A stretch of DNA of 16,758 nucleotides from JBGTLW01 sp041743835 (lineage in GTDB: Bacteria; Planctomycetota; Phycisphaerae; Phycisphaerales; Phycisphaeraceae). The notes below the pieces were generated by a model. That model was not told the origin of the DNA. It did not search any database and saw only the letters and a program-made list of their open reading frames with translations. How positions within the stretch are numbered: the stretch's first letter is position 1; the number at the start of each line of letters is the position of its first letter. This document shows, piece by piece, positions 13,473-16,758 of this stretch. The translations under genes were made by a program, and so were the position numbers. The DNA lies in NCBI GenBank assembly GCA_041743835.1, contig JBGTLW010000232.1, positions 1 to 16,758 of the forward strand, given 5' to 3'.

Positions 13473-13478
13473 AGTATA
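13473..13478 (-). promoter_or_regulatory. -10 element TATACT for the basic protein gene
   Basis: The minus strand reads GCTATACTTTTT, giving a leader of about 35 nt that contains the AGGAGA ribosome site. The -35 region (about GTGCTT) is poor. It implies that the gene is transcribed separately from ftsI. Confidence 0.5.
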
Positions 13479-13593
13479 GCCCTTGCGAACCAAGCAAAGC
13501 ACTCACGCCGCAGAAAAATTCTCCAGCAACCGACGTGATTCGGGGATGGCGTGATGACGTGCGCGCATGCGGCTTACAGCGGGTCGGCTGACC

Positions 13594-15429
13594 TCACTGA
13601 GAGAGCACGACCTGTGTACGCTGCGCGGGATCGGCTTCGAGCGTGGGGACGCCAAGGTATTGCAGCGACTCTTCCATCACCTGCATCACGGCCGGTGCCG
13701 CGACGACGCCGCCGTAGTGCCCGATCTTCTTGTCTGGGTTGCGGATGAAGCAACCGATGACAAGCCGCGGGTCCTCCACCGGCGCACCTGCAAGAAACGA
13801 GGCCACGTAACGATCCTGGTGATAGCCACCGCGAACAGGATCGGGGAGCTGAGCGGTCCCGGTCTTGCCGAAGAGCGAATACAGCTTGGAGTTCACCTTG
13901 CGGCCGGTGCCCTCGGTGACCACGCGTCTGAGGACCTCGCGGGTGTGGGCCGCGGCCGCCTCGCTGAGGACGCGGACGGGCTGCGGCCTTGTGTCGGCCT
14001 CGGCTGTGCCCACCGCCTCGATGGTGGGGGTGACCATGTAGCCACCGTTGGCAAGGACGCAGAACGCCCGGACCATCTGAAGCCCCGTGACGCCGATCTC
14101 CTGCCCCATCGGGATCGATGACTGCGAGTAACGTGTCCACTTGTTTGCTGGGTTGACCAGCCCGCCGATCTCGCCGGGCAGGCCGGAGCCGGTGGGTTGA
14201 CCAAAGCCGTAGGCCGTGACCATGTCGTACAACTGCCGCGACGTGATTTCCTCCGCGCCTTTCGCCATGCCGATGTTGGAGGACTTGATCAGCACCCCGT
14301 CCCACGTGAGTGTGCCCAGGGGATTCGCATCGCGGAGGTTGCGTCCATACGGCGTGCGCCAGACGCCAGCGGTGGTGCAATCGACATTCTGCGCGGGCTT
14401 CATCACGCCCATGTCCGTCAGTGCCGCCCACACGATTGGTTTGAAGGTCGAGCCGGGCTCGAACACGTCGGTGACCGCCCGGTTGCGTCGCGCGTCTTGC
14501 GGGGTGTCCCCGAAGTGGTTGGGATCGAACAGCGGGTAGTTGGCCATGGCGATGATCTCGCCCGTGACCGGGTCCATGATGACCATCACGCCAGACTCTG
14601 CGTTGTACTTATCGACGGTCTGACCAAGGACGCGCTCGGCGATGGACTGGATGTTGATGTCGATGCTCAGCCGGACGGACTTGGCTTCCTGCTGAGGTTG
14701 ATAGCTCGTGGTCTGGACCCAGAGTGGGCGCTTGCGTGCATCTCGGAGGAACTGATAGCTGCCGTGCGTCGCCACCAGCCGCTTGTCCCACGCAAGCTCA
14801 AGCCCATCGAGGCCGCTGCCTTCGCGTCCGACGAATCCGATGATCTGGCCGGCGGTGTGTCCCTGGGGATAATCACGGACCAGCACCGGCTCGGTTGCCA
14901 GCCCGGTGAGCCGCAGATTCTTGAGAGCCAGGAGCCGCTCGGGGGTCAGGCGATGGTCCAGCACGATGTATCTGCTTTGGCTGCGTGCGGCGAGCGTCTG
15001 CTCGACCCAGGCCGGCTCATAGTCCAGCCCATATCCGACATCCTCCGAGAAGGTGTTGCGGTCGCGGATCTGTCGTGGGTCGATAAATAGCCTCTGCGCC
15101 ACGCGTGTCACAGCCAGTGGTCGGCCGTGGCGATCGAAGATCTCGGACCGCCGAGCAAGCACATTGCTGCTGGCGACCTGCGAATCGAGCAAATCCGCTA
15201 CCCCCGGCTCGGGGTGGGTTTGGAGCTGAGCCACCCGGCCAAGAAGCCCAAGAAACACCACGGTGAGTGTCACAATCATGACCCGCCCGACCCACAGCAC
15301 GCGGCGGGCCGAGCGCTGGGTTTCCTCCGCCTCGCCGCCGTGGGTGAATCCATGAGCCGGACGCGAGCGCAGCACTTCGTGTGATCGTGGTGGTCCGGTG
15401 CGTGGGTGGCGGCTGCGTCGTCGGAACAT
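13594..15429 (-). CDS. ftsI: Septal peptidoglycan DD-transpeptidase (class B penicillin-binding protein, FtsI/PBP3 type)
   Basis: FtsI crosslinks peptidoglycan at the division site. The 611-residue protein has a long, basic cytoplasmic tail (1-44), one membrane helix (about 44-64, VLWVGRVMIVTLTVVFLGLLG), the class B dimerisation/pedestal domain (about 90-240) and the transpeptidase domain. All three active-site motifs are intact: Ser327-x-x-Lys330 (EPGSTFKP), SSN (383-385) and KTG (522-524, FGKTGTAQ). ARRSEIFDRHGRPLAV (92-107) is the usual first motif of the N-terminal domain. There are no PASTA repeats. The start shares one base with the FtsL-like stop (TGATG), a classical coupled arrangement. 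The substrate side (lipid II with FtsW) is known from the family, not seen here. murE does not follow directly; a 91-nt gap leads to the promoter of the next gene. Confidence 0.94.
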   Translation of the reverse strand: MFRRRSRHPRTGPPRSHEVLRSRPAHGFTHGGEAEETQRSARRVLWVGRVMIVTLTVVFLGLLGRVAQLQTHPEPGVADLLDSQVASSNVLARRSEIFDRHGRPLAVTRVAQRLFIDPRQIRDRNTFSEDVGYGLDYEPAWVEQTLAARSQSRYIVLDHRLTPERLLALKNLRLTGLATEPVLVRDYPQGHTAGQIIGFVGREGSGLDGLELAWDKRLVATHGSYQFLRDARKRPLWVQTTSYQPQQEAKSVRLSIDINIQSIAERVLGQTVDKYNAESGVMVIMDPVTGEIIAMANYPLFDPNHFGDTPQDARRNRAVTDVFEPGSTFKPIVWAALTDMGVMKPAQNVDCTTAGVWRTPYGRNLRDANPLGTLTWDGVLIKSSNIGMAKGAEEITSRQLYDMVTAYGFGQPTGSGLPGEIGGLVNPANKWTRYSQSSIPMGQEIGVTGLQMVRAFCVLANGGYMVTPTIEAVGTAEADTRPQPVRVLSEAAAAHTREVLRRVVTEGTGRKVNSKLYSLFGKTGTAQLPDPVRGGYHQDRYVASFLAGAPVEDPRLVIGCFIRNPDKKIGHYGGVVAAPAVMQVMEESLQYLGVPTLEADPAQRTQVVLSQ

Positions 15430-15770
15430 CAGCGGGGGACTCCGTCTGCGTATGTGGTATCGCGCGTTCGCTGCGTGTCGATGCCGCGGCGATGAGCGAC
15501 GTGGGCCGGGTCCAGGGTTGTGGTGACATCCGTGGGTGCGAGCGGCTCAAGCTCGATGCCGGTGCGCAGAATCGCGTCCCGCAGGGCCACGGGAGAGGAC
15601 CGCTCGGCAATCCTGATCTGGAGGTCCCAGGTCTCACGGCGAGTCTGATCCATCTCCCGATGGAGCAACGCCATCTCGTTTTTCATCGTGAGGCGCTGAT
15701 GCCGCAACGCAAGCAGGCCGGCGCCAATCGCGCCGGCCGCCAGGATCGCAAAAAGCACCTTAGGGAACAT
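15429..15770 (-). CDS. FtsL-like small bitopic division protein
   Basis: The 113-residue protein has a short N-terminus, one membrane helix (about 4-22, KVLFAILAAGAIGAGLLAL) and then a charged coiled-coil (about 25-60, ending QIRIAERSSPVALRDAI). A probably disordered tail follows. This is the FtsL plan. In FtsL the coiled coil pairs with FtsB, and together with FtsQ it regulates FtsWI. The sequence itself is poorly conserved across bacteria, so the call rests on size, topology, the Ser-Pro helix break after the coil, and the position directly before ftsI with a 1-nt overlap. The start lacks a good Shine-Dalgarno sequence. It lies 54 nt after the LysM gene. Confidence 0.75.
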   Translation of the reverse strand: MFPKVLFAILAAGAIGAGLLALRHQRLTMKNEMALLHREMDQTRRETWDLQIRIAERSSPVALRDAILRTGIELEPLAPTDVTTTLDPAHVAHRRGIDTQRTRDTTYADGVPR

Positions 15771-15824
15771 GCGTCAGGCCGGGTCACAATGGGGCGGGGC
15801 AAACGAACACATCAATTGGTGGCG

Positions 15825-16758
15825 TCAGCTAGGGATCTTGAGGACCTGGCCGACTTCGAGGTCGTTCTCGCTGGAAAGCACATCGCGGTTGGCCTCGTAG
15901 ATTTCTTTGAAGCGGCGATCATCGCCGAGGGTGGTGCGGGCGATCTGGATGAGGTTGTCGCCTGCCTTTACGGTGTAGGTTTTCTCCGCAACACGCTGCG
16001 TCGGGCGAAGCTGCTCGGTGGTTGTGGTGGGGCGGTCGCGGTGGATTGCCTCGGCCCGGGCGAGGGCCGCGGTGCCCGTGTCGGAACGTGTGGCGCTGGC
16101 CGCCGCCGCAGCCACGCTGCCGGTTGTCGTCGGGGGCAGCTTGAGTTTCATGCCGAGCTTGAGCGTGTTGGCGTTGGCCATCTGGTCGCGGTTGAGCTCG
16201 TAGATCTCGCTGTATCGGCTGCCGTCCCCGAGGGCGGTCTGTGCGATTTTGTAGAGGCTGTCGCCGGTCTTCACGGTGTAGAGCACCGGGACCTGGCCAC
16301 CGCGCGGGGTGACATCGATCGGCTGTTGCTGGGCCGGGTCGAGTTGCTGGGTTGCGGCGATCATCGCCACCTGGCTGGGGATCACCAGCCGGACACCGAC
16401 GTTGACCTGCGCGTTGCTTCCCACGAGGCCGGGGTTCGCGTCGGCGATCAGCTTCCACTTCGAGCCATCACCCAGGTACTTCTGTGCGATGGTCCACATG
16501 CTCTCGTTGGTCTTGACGTAGTGGATGATGGGTGCGTGTGAGGGCGGGTCCCGGCGCAGGGACTCGGTCTGCGTGGTGTCGCGGGTGAGGTTTGCGGGGA
16601 TGGGCAGGGGGGTGTCGCGTTGCGACTGGTTGGCCCGGTCGTTCGCCGCGAGTTGCGCGTTGGCCAGGTCGCGTTGGATGGTCAGGGTGTCGTCCTCGAT
16701 GAACTGGTCGGCCCGATAGGCGGGGCCGGGCCCCGTGCCGCGGTCGGCTTGCTGGGCG
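15825..16758 (-). CDS. LysM-repeat protein, 5' end beyond the window
   Basis: The minus-strand frame stays open from the stop at 15825-15827 to the window edge, giving at least 310 residues. The ATG at 16499 is internal: it falls inside the first LysM repeat (HYVKTNESMWTIAQKYLGDG), so the gene starts outside. Three LysM modules are clear, ending about 16385, 16145 and 15828. The second and third carry YTVK(T/A)GDxLxxIA and a closing LKLGMKLKLP or LEVGQVLKIP. LysM binds GlcNAc-containing peptidoglycan. Upstream residues are Gln/Asp/Pro-rich and look like a linker. Between repeats two and three is an Ala/Thr-rich linker. No catalytic domain is visible in this part. Its place before ftsL and ftsI suggests a wall-binding protein in the division cluster. 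Confidence 0.88.
   Translation of the reverse strand, partial: AQQADRGTGPGPAYRADQFIEDDTLTIQRDLANAQLAANDRANQSQRDTPLPIPANLTRDTTQTESLRRDPPSHAPIIHYVKTNESMWTIAQKYLGDGSKWKLIADANPGLVGSNAQVNVGVRLVIPSQVAMIAATQQLDPAQQQPIDVTPRGGQVPVLYTVKTGDSLYKIAQTALGDGSRYSEIYELNRDQMANANTLKLGMKLKLPPTTTGSVAAAAASATRSDTGTAALARAEAIHRDRPTTTTEQLRPTQRVAEKTYTVKAGDNLIQIARTTLGDDRRFKEIYEANRDVLSSENDLEVGQVLKIPS

Noticed and set aside
15381..16541. A 386-residue plus-strand open frame
   Set aside because: Shadow of the LysM and FtsL-like genes; the opposite strand encodes three clear LysM repeats.

Overview
The window comes from a GC-rich bacterium and looks like a planctomycete, most likely of the Phycisphaerae type. The evidence for this is a secreted protein with a C-terminal PEP-CTERM sorting signal, a type II pseudopilin with the planctomycete-style H-X9-DG motif, a Tyr-rich exported protein, and housekeeping genes scattered as singletons and short clusters. 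The placement is inferred; no rRNA gene is present to confirm it. Nothing in the window looks like a prophage, transposon or CRISPR array.

Layout. 1-177 is the 3' end of an unrecognised gene. A tRNA-Thr(CGT) gene on the minus strand (235-307) converges on it. A small WHy/LEA2-type lipoprotein (510-965) and L-aspartate oxidase nadB (1052-2764, first step of NAD synthesis) follow on the plus strand. The nadB stop codon lies in the loop of an intrinsic terminator that serves the opposing genes. On the minus strand, 4695-2808 is a three-gene surface cassette: a Cys-rich membrane protein, a His-rich H-X9-DG pseudopilin and a His-rich PEP-CTERM protein. It is the most novel-looking block in the window and may be linked to metal handling.

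4752-9271 is a plus-strand run: gamma-class carbonic anhydrase, hisA (overlapping it by 4 nt), a small acidic protein, ispD, an esterase, and an M19 dipeptidase overlapping the esterase by 4 nt. manA (10407-9313) faces the dipeptidase. Then come a Tyr-rich secreted protein (10583-11443), a small repeat/hairpin spacer, and ispG (11544-12833). ispD and ispG show that the organism makes isoprenoids by the MEP pathway.

The right end is minus-strand. A LysM protein running off the window, an FtsL-like protein and the septal transpeptidase FtsI form what looks like part of a division/cell-wall cluster. They are followed by a very basic protein of unknown function with its own promoter.

A pattern runs across the window: at least six genes carry a TANNNT -10-like hexamer only 6-7 nt before the ATG and have no Shine-Dalgarno sequence. 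This suggests leaderless transcription. It also fixes the start codons of ispD, the esterase and the Cys-rich protein downstream of the longest possible starts.
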